Assembly (NCBI GenBank): GCA_041396245.1
Contig: JAWKYW010000005.1
Span: 124,001-188,000 of the forward strand
DNA from: Desulfobacillus sp041396245
GTDB lineage: Bacteria; Pseudomonadota; Gammaproteobacteria; Burkholderiales; Rhodocyclaceae
Direction: 5' to 3'
DNA length: 64,000 bases
Shown: positions 9,406 through 17,433 of the stretch, piece after piece
Numbering within the stretch: position 1 is the first letter of the stretch
Layout: every line of letters starts with the position of its first letter
The notes under the pieces: model-generated
The model's input: the letters and a program-made list of their open reading frames with translations, nothing else
Told to the model about the DNA's origin: nothing
Database searches by the model: none
Program-made: the position numbers and the translations under genes

Positions 9406-10254
9406 ATGATGTTGCAGGATCCCGCCTTCCTGACACCGGCTGCGGTGCTCCTCGGCCTCGCCGTCGGCAGCTTCCTCAACGTCGTCATCCACCGCCTGCC
9501 CCGGATGATGGAGCGCGGCTGGATGGCGGAATGCGCGGAACTGCGGGGCGAAACGCCGCCCCCGACCGAGAAGCTGACGCTCGCCACGCCGCGTTCTCGC
9601 TGTCCGCATTGCGGCCATGGCATTACCGCCCTGGAAAACGTCCCGATCCTCAGTTACCTCTTCCTGGGAGGGCGATGCCGCGCCTGCCGGGCCCGCATCA
9701 GCCTGCGTTATCCCCTGGTCGAGGCACTCTCGGGCCTGCTGTCCGGGTATGCGGCATGGCGCTTCGGCGCAAGTTGGGCGGGTGCGGGAGCGCTGCTGTT
9801 CATCTGGGGAATGATCGCACTGGCCTTCATCGATTTCGACACCCAGCTCCTGCCTGACAGCATCACCCTGCCCTTGCTCTGGGCAGGCCTGCTGCTCAAC
9901 CTCGACGGCACCTTTGCCGACAAGCTGTCGAGCGCCGTAATCGGTGCGGCGGCAGGCTATCTGTCGCTCTGGGCGGTCTACTGGGTCTTCAAGCTGGCCA
10001 CAGGCAAGGAGGGCATGGGCTACGGCGACTTCAAGCTGCTCGCCGCCATCGGCGCCTGGCTGGGATGGCAGATGCTGCCCCTGACGATACTCGCCTCGTC
10101 CATGGTCGGCGCTGTGGTCGGCATCGCCCTCATCGTCTTTGCCAGGCATGGCCGCAACATCCCCATTCCCTTCGGCCCCTATCTCGCCGCCGCCGGCATC
10201 ATCGCCCTGTTCTGGGGCAAGCCCCTGACCCAGCACTACCTCGGACTGCTGTAG
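9406..10254 (+). CDS. pilD: Prepilin peptidase / N-methyltransferase PilD
   Basis: A 282-residue inner-membrane aspartyl protease that cleaves type IV prepilin leaders and methylates the new N-terminus. The cytosolic N-terminal loop carries the zinc-binding pairs CPHCG and CRACR. The catalytic aspartates are in FIDFDTQLLPD and in the GxGD motif within GMGYGDFKLLA. Eight or so membrane segments follow. It probably processes the pilins and pseudopilins of the MSHA locus further along this window, since no second prepilin peptidase is seen there (inference). Confidence 0.96.
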   Translation: MMLQDPAFLTPAAVLLGLAVGSFLNVVIHRLPRMMERGWMAECAELRGETPPPTEKLTLATPRSRCPHCGHGITALENVPILSYLFLGGRCRACRARISLRYPLVEALSGLLSGYAAWRFGASWAGAGALLFIWGMIALAFIDFDTQLLPDSITLPLLWAGLLLNLDGTFADKLSSAVIGAAAGYLSLWAVYWVFKLATGKEGMGYGDFKLLAAIGAWLGWQMLPLTILASSMVGAVVGIALIVFARHGRNIPIPFGPYLAAAGIIALFWGKPLTQHYLGLL

Positions 10255-10326
10255 GGCCTGAAAACCTCCGGCCTGCCGACTTGATAACGGCCGGCACCGC
10301 CACCATCTGGGCTGCACGGCTTACGC

Positions 10327-10332
10327 TATAAT
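10327..10332 (+). promoter_or_regulatory. -10 element TATAAT upstream of the FmdB gene
   Basis: A perfect TATAAT lies 26 bases before the FmdB start. No good -35 hexamer is present at the usual spacing. The position suggests a promoter for the FmdB/DUF502/aspS group, separating it from pilBCD. Confidence 0.45.
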
Positions 10333-10357
10333 TTCACGCCTGTTTTTGGAGATCGCC

Positions 10358-10627
10358 ATGCCGATTTACGAATATCGCTGCAGCGCCTGCGGATTCCAGA
10401 AGGAATTCCTGCGAAAACTCAGTGATGCCCCCCTGACGACCTGCCCGGAATGCGGCAAGGAATCGTTCGACAAAATGCTCACTGCCGCCGGCTTCCAGCT
10501 CAAGGGCAGCGGCTGGTATGCGAGCGATTTCAAGGGCAGCCCGGCCAAGCCGGAGGCAAAGCCGGACGACGCCAAGGCCCCCGCAGGCTGCGGCGGCGGG
10601 TGCGCCTGCGCCACCGGCAACGGTTAA
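10358..10627 (+). CDS. FmdB-family zinc ribbon protein
   Basis: An 89-residue protein whose first 40 residues form a zinc ribbon (MPIYEYRCSACG, then CPECG; cysteines 8, 11, 29 and 32). The C-terminal half is low-complexity Lys/Ala/Pro and ends in a Gly/Cys-rich GCGGGCACA patch. The family is called FmdB after a putative regulatory protein of formamidase/acetamidase genes, but its function is unknown. I chose the ATG at 10358 because GGAG lies 7 bases upstream and the family starts MPIYEY; an in-frame start at 10346 would add four residues. Confidence 0.85.
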   Translation: MPIYEYRCSACGFQKEFLRKLSDAPLTTCPECGKESFDKMLTAAGFQLKGSGWYASDFKGSPAKPEAKPDDAKAPAGCGGGCACATGNG

Positions 10628-10727
10628 TGCGCCTCATGCCCGGCGACCGGCTTCGCGGACCCCGCAAGGATCTGGTGCCGGCTTGCGTGGCGGAGGACGG
10701 ATGCCAAGCGGGTGGGCCGTCGGCGGC

Positions 10728-11348
10728 ATGAAGAAATATTTCATCACCGGCCTGCTGATCTGGGTGCCCCTGGCGATCACCGCCTGGGTACTGGCGCTGA
10801 TCGTCAGGGCGATGGACCAGACGCTCCTGCTGCTGCCCGAAGCGATCCGCCCCGAGCAACTGCTCGGCGTCTATATTCCCGGCATCGGCGTGATCGCCAC
10901 GCTGTTGATCGTTTTCCTTACCGGCCTGGTCACCGCCAACATCATCGGCCAGCGGCTGCTGCGTTTCTGGGAGGGCGTGCTGTCGCGCATCCCGGTCGTC
11001 AAGTCCGTCTATTACAGCGTCAAGCAGGTTTCCGACACGCTGTTCTCCTCGAGCGGCGTGGCCTTCCGCAAGGCCCTGCTGGTGCAATACCCGCGCGAGG
11101 GCATCTGGACCATCGCCTTCCAGACCGGCCAGCCGGGTGGCGACGTCGCCAACTACCTGACCGGGGATTACGTCAGCATCTATGTGCCGACCACCCCCAA
11201 CCCCACCTCGGGCTTTTTTCTCATGCTGCCACGCAAGGACGTCATCGAACTCGACATGAGCGTCGACGAGGCCTTGAAGTACATCATTTCGATGGGTGTG
11301 GTGGCGCCCCCCATGCGCAATCCCGCCGGGCGGGCACAGAATCAATAA
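10728..11348 (+). CDS. DUF502 membrane protein
   Basis: A 206-residue inner-membrane protein with two hydrophobic segments (residues 5-30 and 45-75) and a soluble C-terminal part with VPTTPNPTSGFFLMLPRKDV, all typical of DUF502. Function is unknown. The family usually begins M-K/R-KYFITGLL, which supports ATG 10728. An in-frame ATG at 10701 has a better ribosome-binding site (GGAGG at 10692-10696) and would add nine residues, so the start is not settled. It is 38 bases upstream of aspS, a frequent neighbour. Confidence 0.85.
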   Translation: MKKYFITGLLIWVPLAITAWVLALIVRAMDQTLLLLPEAIRPEQLLGVYIPGIGVIATLLIVFLTGLVTANIIGQRLLRFWEGVLSRIPVVKSVYYSVKQVSDTLFSSSGVAFRKALLVQYPREGIWTIAFQTGQPGGDVANYLTGDYVSIYVPTTPNPTSGFFLMLPRKDVIELDMSVDEALKYIISMGVVAPPMRNPAGRAQNQ

Positions 11349-11386
11349 CGCGCCGCCGTCGCGGCCTTTTTCCTGGGCAATTCGAA

Positions 11387-13189
11387 ATGCGTACTCACTA
11401 CTGCGGCCTCGTCAATGCCGCCCACCTCGACCAGACCATCACCCTTTGCGGCTGGGCCCACCGTCGCCGCGACCACGGCGGCGTCATCTTCATCGACCTG
11501 CGCGACCGCGAAGGCCTGGTCCAGGTGGTGTGCGACCCCGACCGCCAGGAGACCTTCGCCACCGCCGAGCGCATCCGCAACGAGTTCGTGCTGAAGATCA
11601 CCGGCATGGTGCGGCGGCGCCCGGAGGGTACTGCCAACCCCAGCCTCACCAGCGGCGAAATCGAAGTGCTGGCCCAGGAAATCGAGATCCTCAACCCTGC
11701 CGCCACCCCCCCCTTCCAGCTCGACGACGAACACCTGTCGGAGAACGTGCGCCTGACGCACCGCGTGATCGACCTGCGCCGCCCGCAGATGCAGAAGAAC
11801 ATGATGCTGCGCTACAAGGTGGCGATGGCCTTCCGCCGCTTCCTCGATGCGCAGGGCTTCATCGACATCGAAACGCCGATGCTGACCAAGTCCACGCCCG
11901 AGGGCGCGCGCGACTACCTCGTGCCCTCGCGCGTGCATGCCGGCCAGTTCTTCGCCCTGCCGCAATCGCCGCAGCTGTTCAAGCAGATGCTGATGGTGGC
12001 CGGCTTCGACCGCTATTACCAGATCACCAAGTGCTTCCGCGACGAGGACCTGCGCGCCGACCGCCAGCCCGAATTCACCCAGGTCGATATCGAGACCTCC
12101 TTCCTCGGCGAGGCCGAGATCACGGCCATCATGGAGGAACTGATCCGCACCGTGTTCAGGGAAACCCTGGGGGCCGACCTGCCCAATCCCTTCCCGCGCA
12201 TCAGCCATGCCGAGGCGATGGCGCGCTTCGGCTCGGACAAGCCTGACCTGCGCGTGAAGCTCGAATTTACGGAACTCACCGATCTCATGAAGTCGGTGGA
12301 TTTCAAGGTTTTTCGCGCCGCCGCAGAACTCGCCGACGGGCGCGTGGCGGCCCTGCGCATCCCCGGCGGCGGCAACTTCACGCGCAAGGAAATCGACGAC
12401 TACACCGCCTTCGTCGCCATCTATGGCGCCAAGGGTCTCGCCTACATCAAGGTGAATGAAAAGGCGAAGGGCGTCGAAGGCCTGCAATCGCCGATCCTGA
12501 AGTTCCTGCCGGCCGACATCGTCATGCAGATCATCGAACGCAGCGGTGCCGCGGACGGAGACCTGTTGTTCTTCGGCGCCGACCGTGCCAAGGTCGTAAA
12601 TGATGCCCTGGGGGCGTTGCGGGTCAAGATCGGGCATGAAAAAGGCGTAGTGGGCGGCTATATGGAAACCGGCTGGCGACCGGTGTGGGTGGTCGATTTC
12701 CCGATGTTCGAATACGACGAGGAAGACAAGCGCTGGGTGGCTCTGCACCATCCCTTCACTTCGCCCAAGGATGGCCACGAGGCGTTCATCGACAGCGATC
12801 CCGGCAAGTGCCTGGCCAAGGCCTACGACCTGGCCTTGAACGGCTGGGAGATCGGCGGCGGCTCCGTGCGCATCCATCGCGAGGAAGTCCAGTCGAAGGT
12901 GTTCCGCGCACTCGCCATCAGCGCCGAGGAAGCCGAACAGAAGTTCGGCTTCCTGCTAGATGCCCTCAAGTACGGCGCGCCGCCGCACGGCGGCCTCGCT
13001 TTCGGCCTCGACCGCATCGTCACCATGATGACCGGCGCCGAGTCTATTCGCGACGTGATCGCCTTCCCGAAAACCCAGCGCGCCCAGTGCCTGCTCACCA
13101 ACGCGCCCGGGCCCGTCGACGAGAAACAACTGCGCGAACTGCACATACGCCTGCGCCAGATCGAAGCAGCAACGCCCGCTGCGGATTGA
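11387..13189 (+). CDS. aspS: Aspartyl-tRNA synthetase
   Basis: A 600-residue class IIb synthetase that charges tRNA-Asp. The N-terminal OB-fold binds the anticodon (GWAHRRRDHGGVIFIDLRDR). The catalytic core carries motif 2 (FRDEDLRADRQPEFTQVD), the bacterial insertion domain, and motif 3 with GLAFGLDRIV. The C-terminal AFPKTQRAQCLL is characteristic. Many betaproteobacteria use a non-discriminating enzyme that also charges tRNA-Asn; whether this one does cannot be decided here. The RNase gene follows 14 bases downstream. Confidence 0.97.
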   Translation: MRTHYCGLVNAAHLDQTITLCGWAHRRRDHGGVIFIDLRDREGLVQVVCDPDRQETFATAERIRNEFVLKITGMVRRRPEGTANPSLTSGEIEVLAQEIEILNPAATPPFQLDDEHLSENVRLTHRVIDLRRPQMQKNMMLRYKVAMAFRRFLDAQGFIDIETPMLTKSTPEGARDYLVPSRVHAGQFFALPQSPQLFKQMLMVAGFDRYYQITKCFRDEDLRADRQPEFTQVDIETSFLGEAEITAIMEELIRTVFRETLGADLPNPFPRISHAEAMARFGSDKPDLRVKLEFTELTDLMKSVDFKVFRAAAELADGRVAALRIPGGGNFTRKEIDDYTAFVAIYGAKGLAYIKVNEKAKGVEGLQSPILKFLPADIVMQIIERSGAADGDLLFFGADRAKVVNDALGALRVKIGHEKGVVGGYMETGWRPVWVVDFPMFEYDEEDKRWVALHHPFTSPKDGHEAFIDSDPGKCLAKAYDLALNGWEIGGGSVRIHREEVQSKVFRALAISAEEAEQKFGFLLDALKYGAPPHGGLAFGLDRIVTMMTGAESIRDVIAFPKTQRAQCLLTNAPGPVDEKQLRELHIRLRQIEAATPAAD

Positions 13190-13203
13190 GCGCCAGTGCC
13201 GCG

Positions 13204-13587
13204 ATGCTGCGCCTGCTTCTCCTGCTGCTCGCCGCATTCGCGACCCCGGCCTGCGAATCCGGCACGAAAGATGCACAACCTTACGCGACTCCTTATGTGC
13301 AGGCGGCCAGGTTGCCCGCCGAGGCAAGGGATACGCTGGCGCTCATCAAGCGGGGCGGCCCCTTCCCCTACCGCAAGGACGGCTCGACATTCGGAAACTT
13401 CGAGCGTCTGCTGCCGGAGAGGCCACGCGGCCACTACCGCGAATACACCGTTCCCACACCCGGCGCGCGCGACCGCGGCGCGCGCCGCATCGTCGCCGGG
13501 AAGGGCAGTTCCGGCGACGTCCGCAACTCGGGCGAGTACTATTACACCGACGATCATTACCGCAGCTTCCGGGTGATCCGCGAATGA
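13204..13587 (+). CDS. Secreted barnase-family ribonuclease
   Basis: A 127-residue protein with a signal peptide (residues 1-16) and a microbial guanyl-specific RNase domain. By comparison with barnase, the catalytic residues appear to be Glu80 in YREYTV, Arg94 or Arg95 in GARRIV, and His118 in TDDHYRSF. The substrate would be single-stranded RNA, in the periplasm or outside the cell. Cys17 follows TPA, a poor lipobox, so a lipoprotein is unlikely. The stop overlaps the start of the barstar gene (ATGA), which makes an enzyme/inhibitor pair. It lies between aspS and nudB. Confidence 0.85.
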   Translation: MLRLLLLLLAAFATPACESGTKDAQPYATPYVQAARLPAEARDTLALIKRGGPFPYRKDGSTFGNFERLLPERPRGHYREYTVPTPGARDRGARRIVAGKGSSGDVRNSGEYYYTDDHYRSFRVIRE

Positions 13588-14027
13588 GCCGGTCGCGCCA
13601 TGAGCAGTTTTTGCGTGATGCCCATCGTGCCGGCGTCTATCACGCTTCCCGTCAGGCCATGCCGGCGCTGCTGGCCGCCGCCGAAGCAGCCGGCCTCGCC
13701 ACCTTCCGCGTCGACCTGGCTGCGGTGCGCGACAAGCGCGGGCTTTTCGAGCGCCTGGACGCTGACCTCAATTTCCCCGACTGGTTCGGACACAACTGGG
13801 ATGCCCTCGCCGACTGCCTCGGCGACCTTTCCTGGCTGCCGGCGGAAGGCTATCTCGTCCTGCTCGAGCATTGCGAAGGCATCGCCGACGACGACCCCGC
13901 CGATTTCGCCACCGCGCTCGAGGTCTTCGCCGTCGCGTCCGATGCCTGGCGCGAGGCGCGCGTGCCTTTCTGGGTGCTGACGGACCTGCGCATCGACGGC
14001 ATCACTTCCCTGCCGGAATTCGTGTGA
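13584..14027 (+). CDS. Barstar-family RNase inhibitor
   Basis: A 147-residue cytosolic protein with the barstar fold: FRVDLAAVRDKRGLFERLDA, then FPDWFGHNWDALADCLGDL. Asp73 and Asp77 correspond to the barstar residues that plug the RNase active site. It presumably protects the cell from the RNase encoded directly upstream before export. Both ends overlap their neighbours by four bases (ATGA upstream, GTGA downstream), so RNase, inhibitor and nudB are likely cotranslated. It is longer than barstar itself (about 90 residues), with extra N- and C-terminal parts. Confidence 0.88.
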   Translation: MSRSRHEQFLRDAHRAGVYHASRQAMPALLAAAEAAGLATFRVDLAAVRDKRGLFERLDADLNFPDWFGHNWDALADCLGDLSWLPAEGYLVLLEHCEGIADDDPADFATALEVFAVASDAWREARVPFWVLTDLRIDGITSLPEFV

Positions 14028-14464
14028 AGAAGCCCGTATCTGTCCTGGTCCTGGTCCACACCCCCGCCCTCGAGGTTCTCCTGCTCGAGCGCGCCGCCCA
14101 CCCGGGTTTCTGGCAATCGGTCACCGGCAGCCAGGAAGGCGATGAGCCGCTCATCGCCACCGCGCTGCGGGAAACGCAGGAGGAAACCGGCCTGACGGCC
14201 AGGGCCGAAGACCTGTTCGACTGGCAGCTGGCCAACCGTTACGAGATATTTCCCGAATGGCGCCATCGCTATCCGCCGGACGTGGCGAACAACGTCGAGC
14301 ACGTATTCAGCCTGCCGGTGCCGTTCGCAGTGAAGATCACGGTCGCCCCCGACGAGCACATTGGCTACCGCTGGCTGCCCTGGCGCGAGGCGGCACAGGC
14401 GGTTTTTTCCTGGAGCAACCGCGACGCCATACTCATGCTGCCTAGGCTTCTCTATCCGGCCTGA
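14024..14464 (+). CDS. nudB: Dihydroneopterin triphosphate diphosphatase (Nudix)
   Basis: A 146-residue Nudix hydrolase. The Nudix box is perfect: GSQEGDEPLIATALR followed by ETQEETGL. The rest (KKPVSVLVLVHT, then NNVEHVFSLPV and YRWLPWREAA) matches NudB, which removes pyrophosphate from dihydroneopterin triphosphate in folate synthesis. In E. coli nudB also lies downstream of aspS. The GTG start overlaps the barstar stop. The last 23 bases overlap the convergent CWC gene. Confidence 0.9.
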   Translation: MKKPVSVLVLVHTPALEVLLLERAAHPGFWQSVTGSQEGDEPLIATALRETQEETGLTARAEDLFDWQLANRYEIFPEWRHRYPPDVANNVEHVFSLPVPFAVKITVAPDEHIGYRWLPWREAAQAVFSWSNRDAILMLPRLLYPA

Positions 14465-14651
14465 CCGGATTCTCGGCAGCCAGCAGGGTCTTCAGGCAAT
14501 CCGGGCAATAACAACCTCTTCCGGTATCGGGTGGTGACGTCAGGGGCGGCAACTCGGCACACCAGCAGCGCTCCAGTCCTCCTGCCATTCCGCATTCGAA
14601 TCCCCGGCCACAGCCGGGGCAGCGCGTCCTGCGTTTGCAACCAATTGACAT
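14442..14651 (-). CDS. Cysteine-rich CWC-family protein
   Basis: A 69-residue protein with eight cysteines in the pattern CPGCG, FECG, RCWCAELPPL, CYCPDCL. This matches the small cysteine-rich CWC family, probably zinc-binding and of unknown function. The ATG at 14651 has no strong ribosome-binding site. The gene converges on nudB and overlaps its 3' end. It is divergent from hsp20, so the 98-base gap carries the promoters of both. Confidence 0.8.
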   Translation of the reverse strand: MSIGCKRRTRCPGCGRGFECGMAGGLERCWCAELPPLTSPPDTGRGCYCPDCLKTLLAAENPVRPDREA

Positions 14652-14679
14652 GGCAGGAATTATAGCTGGGGCCGGGGCA

Positions 14680-14708
14680 CTTGAAACCGTGCCGGAGCGA
14701 CCTATATT
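14680..14708 (+). promoter_or_regulatory. Sigma-32 (heat-shock) promoter of hsp20
   Basis: CTTGAAA at 14680-14686 and CCTATATT at 14701-14708 are separated by 14 bases. This fits the RpoH consensus (CTTGAAA, 11-16 bases, CCCCATNT) with only small deviations in the -10. It lies 41 bases upstream of the small heat-shock protein start. Confidence 0.75.
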
Positions 14709-14749
14709 GCTTACATGGGTTTAATCCGTATCTGTTGAAAGGAGACATC

Positions 14750-15169
14750 ATGGCCAATATCGTGCGTTCCGGTTCCGACCCCTTCGATGATTTCTTCCGT
14801 GGCTTCTTCGTGCGACCGGTCGATTTCGGCAGCCCCGTTGACACCCCCTCCATCAAGATCGACGTCAAGGAGCAAGGGGATGCCTACAAGGTACACGCCG
14901 AACTGCCGGGCATCCGCAAGGAAGACATCCACGTAAACATCGACGGCTCCGTGGTTTCCATCAGCGCTGAACGCAAGCAGGAAAAGGAAGTCAAGGATGG
15001 CGAGCGCGTCCTGCGCACCGAGCGCTATTTCGGCAAGGTCTCGCGCAGCTTCCAGCTCGGCCAGGACATCGACGAGTCGAAATCCGCCGCCAAGTTCACC
15101 GACGGCGTACTCGAACTGACCCTGCCGAAAAAGGCCGCCGCAGCCGCCAAGCGTCTTGCCATAGACTGA
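14750..15169 (+). CDS. Small heat-shock protein, Hsp20 family
   Basis: A 139-residue alpha-crystallin-type chaperone that holds unfolding proteins in the cytosol. The core domain at about residues 38-130 starts PSIKIDVKEQGDAYKVHAEL and includes GVLELTLPKK. The C-terminal RLAID supplies an I/L-x-I tail motif used for oligomer assembly. The ATG at 14750 follows AAAGGAGAC, a good ribosome-binding site. A sigma-32-type promoter precedes the gene and an intrinsic terminator follows, so it is a single-gene heat-shock unit. Confidence 0.93.
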   Translation: MANIVRSGSDPFDDFFRGFFVRPVDFGSPVDTPSIKIDVKEQGDAYKVHAELPGIRKEDIHVNIDGSVVSISAERKQEKEVKDGERVLRTERYFGKVSRSFQLGQDIDESKSAAKFTDGVLELTLPKKAAAAAKRLAID

Positions 15170-15199
15170 TCCCCGGTCCGGCGACCGGCCGATCCAGTC

Positions 15200-15230
15200 A
15201 GCGGGAAGCCCGGCTTCCCGCTTTTTCTTT
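15200..15230 (+). terminator. Rho-independent terminator of hsp20
   Basis: A perfect 10-bp stem, AGCGGGAAGC (15200-15209) with GCTTCCCGCT (15213-15222), closes a 3-base loop and is followed by a T-rich run (TTTTCTTT). Confidence 0.9.
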
Positions 15231-15277
15231 ATGGGGCAGGCGGTTAGAATTCAGGCTTCGCACCCGGCCAGGCCATC

Positions 15278-16165
15278 ATGAGCGACCAAAAACTTTCCCC
15301 TTCAGCCGAAGCCGGCATCCTCGCTTCCGCCCTGCCCTACATTCGCCGCTTCCAGGACAAGACCATCGTCGTCAAATACGGCGGCAACGCCATGACCGAC
15401 GAAAATCTCAAGCACTGTTTCGCGCGAGACGTTGTGCTGCTCAAGCTGGTCGGCATGAATCCGGTGGTGGTGCACGGCGGCGGACCGCAGATCGAGGATC
15501 TGCTCAAACGCGTCGGCAAGCAGGGCCGGTTCGTCCAGGGCATGCGCGTCACCGACGCCGAAACCATGGAACTGGTCGAGATGGTGCTCGGCGGCCAGGT
15601 CAACAAGAATATCGTCGCGCTCATCAACCGGCATGGCGGCAAGGCCGTCGGCCTCACCGGCAAGGACGGCAACTTCATCCGCGCCAGGAAGCTGAGGATG
15701 CCGGACAAGGACAATCCGTCCGACCTGCTCGACATCGGCCAGGTCGGCGACATCACCGCCATCGACCCAAGCCTGATCGCCTTCCTCGATTCGGGCGACT
15801 TCATTCCCGTCATCGCGCCGATCGGCGTCGGCGAGGACGGCGAGTCCTACAACATCAACGCCGACGTAGTCGCCGGCAAGCTGGCCGGACTGCTCAAGGC
15901 GGAAAAGCTGGTGCTGCTAACCAATACCCCGGGGGTACTCGACAAGGACGGCAACCTGCTGACCGGACTGACGCCCAAGCAGGTCGACGACATGGTGGCC
16001 GAAGGCACGCTTTCCGGCGGCATGCTGCCGAAAATCGACTCGGCCCTGGATGCCGCCCGCAGCGGCGTGAAGAATGTGCACATCATCGACGGTCGCGTCG
16101 AGCACGCCTTGTTGCTGGAAATCCTCACCGACCATGGCGTCGGCACCATGATCAAGAGCAAGTGA
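15278..16165 (+). CDS. argB: Acetylglutamate kinase
   Basis: A 295-residue enzyme that phosphorylates N-acetylglutamate, the second step of arginine synthesis. The amino-acid kinase fold is clear: VVKYGGNAM near the N-terminus, VVHGGGPQI, GKDGNFIRARKL, and LTNTPGVLDKDGNLL. The protein length is normal and the N-terminal helix (ASALPYIRRFQDKT) of arginine-inhibited ArgB enzymes is present, suggesting feedback control (inference). The stop overlaps the next gene (GTGA). Confidence 0.96.
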   Translation: MSDQKLSPSAEAGILASALPYIRRFQDKTIVVKYGGNAMTDENLKHCFARDVVLLKLVGMNPVVVHGGGPQIEDLLKRVGKQGRFVQGMRVTDAETMELVEMVLGGQVNKNIVALINRHGGKAVGLTGKDGNFIRARKLRMPDKDNPSDLLDIGQVGDITAIDPSLIAFLDSGDFIPVIAPIGVGEDGESYNINADVVAGKLAGLLKAEKLVLLTNTPGVLDKDGNLLTGLTPKQVDDMVAEGTLSGGMLPKIDSALDAARSGVKNVHIIDGRVEHALLLEILTDHGVGTMIKSK

Positions 16166-16812
16166 ACACTCCAGGCAAGCTCGTCTGGCTGTTCGACCTG
16201 GATAACACCCTGCACGACGCCAACCCGCACATCTTTCCGCACATCAATCGCGCCATGACGGCCTACGTGGCACGGCAGGCGGGGCTTGACGAGGCGGCAG
16301 CCTCCGCGCTTCGTCAGGCCTACTGGCAGCGCTACGGCGCCACACTGCTGGGGCTGATGCGCCATCACGATGCGGATCCGCGCCATTTCCTCTACCACAC
16401 GCACCTGTTTCCCGACATCTCGCGCATGGTTGTTTATGACCGGGCAATCCGCCAGGTCTTGCGCCGGCTGCAAGGCACCAAGATCGTCTTCTCCAACGCT
16501 CCGCGTCATTATGCAGAAGCCGTTCTCGACATCATGGGCGTGCGACATGCCTTCGACGCAATCTGCTCGATCGAGCGCATGCGCTTTCGGCCCAAGCCGG
16601 GGATCCACGGCTTCCTGCATCTGCTGCGCGACCACCGGCTTGACCCGGCGCGCTGCATTTTGATAGAAGACAGCGCGGAGAACCTCAAGACCGCCAAGCG
16701 GCTCGGCATGCGCACGGTCTGGATCAGCCATACGCCGCGCATCCCCGCCTGGGTCGACCTCAGGCTAAAATCCGTGCTTGAACTGCCGCGCCGCCTCGGT
16801 GCGCTGGGATAA
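16162..16812 (+). CDS. HAD-family pyrimidine 5'-nucleotidase
   Basis: A 216-residue HAD hydrolase with motif I WLFDLDNTLHDA, motif II FSNAP, the motif III lysine in RFRPKPG, and motif IV LIEDSAENLKTAKRLGM. It resembles the SDT1-type pyrimidine 5'-nucleotidases that dephosphorylate UMP/CMP or non-canonical nucleotides. The GTG start overlaps the argB stop, and slmA follows after 20 bases. This trio is a common order in betaproteobacteria. Confidence 0.88.
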   Translation: MNTPGKLVWLFDLDNTLHDANPHIFPHINRAMTAYVARQAGLDEAAASALRQAYWQRYGATLLGLMRHHDADPRHFLYHTHLFPDISRMVVYDRAIRQVLRRLQGTKIVFSNAPRHYAEAVLDIMGVRHAFDAICSIERMRFRPKPGIHGFLHLLRDHRLDPARCILIEDSAENLKTAKRLGMRTVWISHTPRIPAWVDLRLKSVLELPRRLGALG

Positions 16813-16832
16813 GAATTCAATTAGGGGGAGCG

Positions 16833-17429
16833 ATGGCTGCCAAGCCGGGAGAACGCAAGCTGCAGATCCTGCAGACTATCGCGGAGCTGCTGCAGGATCC
16901 AAGGGGGGAGAAGATCACCACCGCCCTCCTGGCAAGGAAACTGGATGTCTCGGAAGCGGCGCTCTACCGCCACTTCGCCAGCAAGGCGCAGATGTACGAA
17001 GGCCTCATCGAGTTCATCGAGAACAGCCTATTTTCCGTCATCAACAGGATCGGCGCCGAGGAACAGTCCGGCGTCAAGCAGGCGGAACTGATCGTCGCCC
17101 TGCTGCTGGGGTTTGCGCAGAAGAACCGCGGACTGACACGGGTGCTGATCGGGGACGCATTGGTTAACGAGGATGACCGTCTGCAGGCGCGCATCAACCA
17201 ATTGCTCCACCGCGTCGAGGCGGCGCTGAAGCAGGCCTTGCGTATCGCAGCGACCAGCAACGAACTGCCGCAAGGCGAGGATGCCGCGGCGGCAGCCAAT
17301 CTGTGCCTGTGTTACGTCATCGGCCGCTGGCAACTCTTCGTCAGGAGCGGCTTCACGCGGGAACCGATGGAGCAGTGGCCGCAGCAGTGGCCGATGCTGC
17401 TGGCCGGCTGCCTCTCGCAGCCGGCATAG
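16833..17429 (+). CDS. slmA: Nucleoid occlusion factor SlmA (TetR family)
   Basis: A 198-residue TetR-fold protein. The helix-turn-helix is at about residues 25-60 (KITTALLARKLDVSEAALYR, then HFASKAQMYEGLIEFIE). SlmA binds chromosomal sites and blocks FtsZ ring assembly over the nucleoid. The C-terminal segment CYVIGRWQLFVRSGFTREP is characteristic. An AGGGGGA site precedes the ATG. It is convergent with hemB across only four bases. Confidence 0.92.
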   Translation: MAAKPGERKLQILQTIAELLQDPRGEKITTALLARKLDVSEAALYRHFASKAQMYEGLIEFIENSLFSVINRIGAEEQSGVKQAELIVALLLGFAQKNRGLTRVLIGDALVNEDDRLQARINQLLHRVEAALKQALRIAATSNELPQGEDAAAAANLCLCYVIGRWQLFVRSGFTREPMEQWPQQWPMLLAGCLSQPA

Positions 17430-17433
17430 AAAC

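Noticed and set aside
13204..13260. Lipoprotein signal in the barnase-type RNase (Cys17)
   Set aside because: The residues before the cysteine are T-P-A, which do not fit a lipobox; an ordinary signal peptide is more likely.
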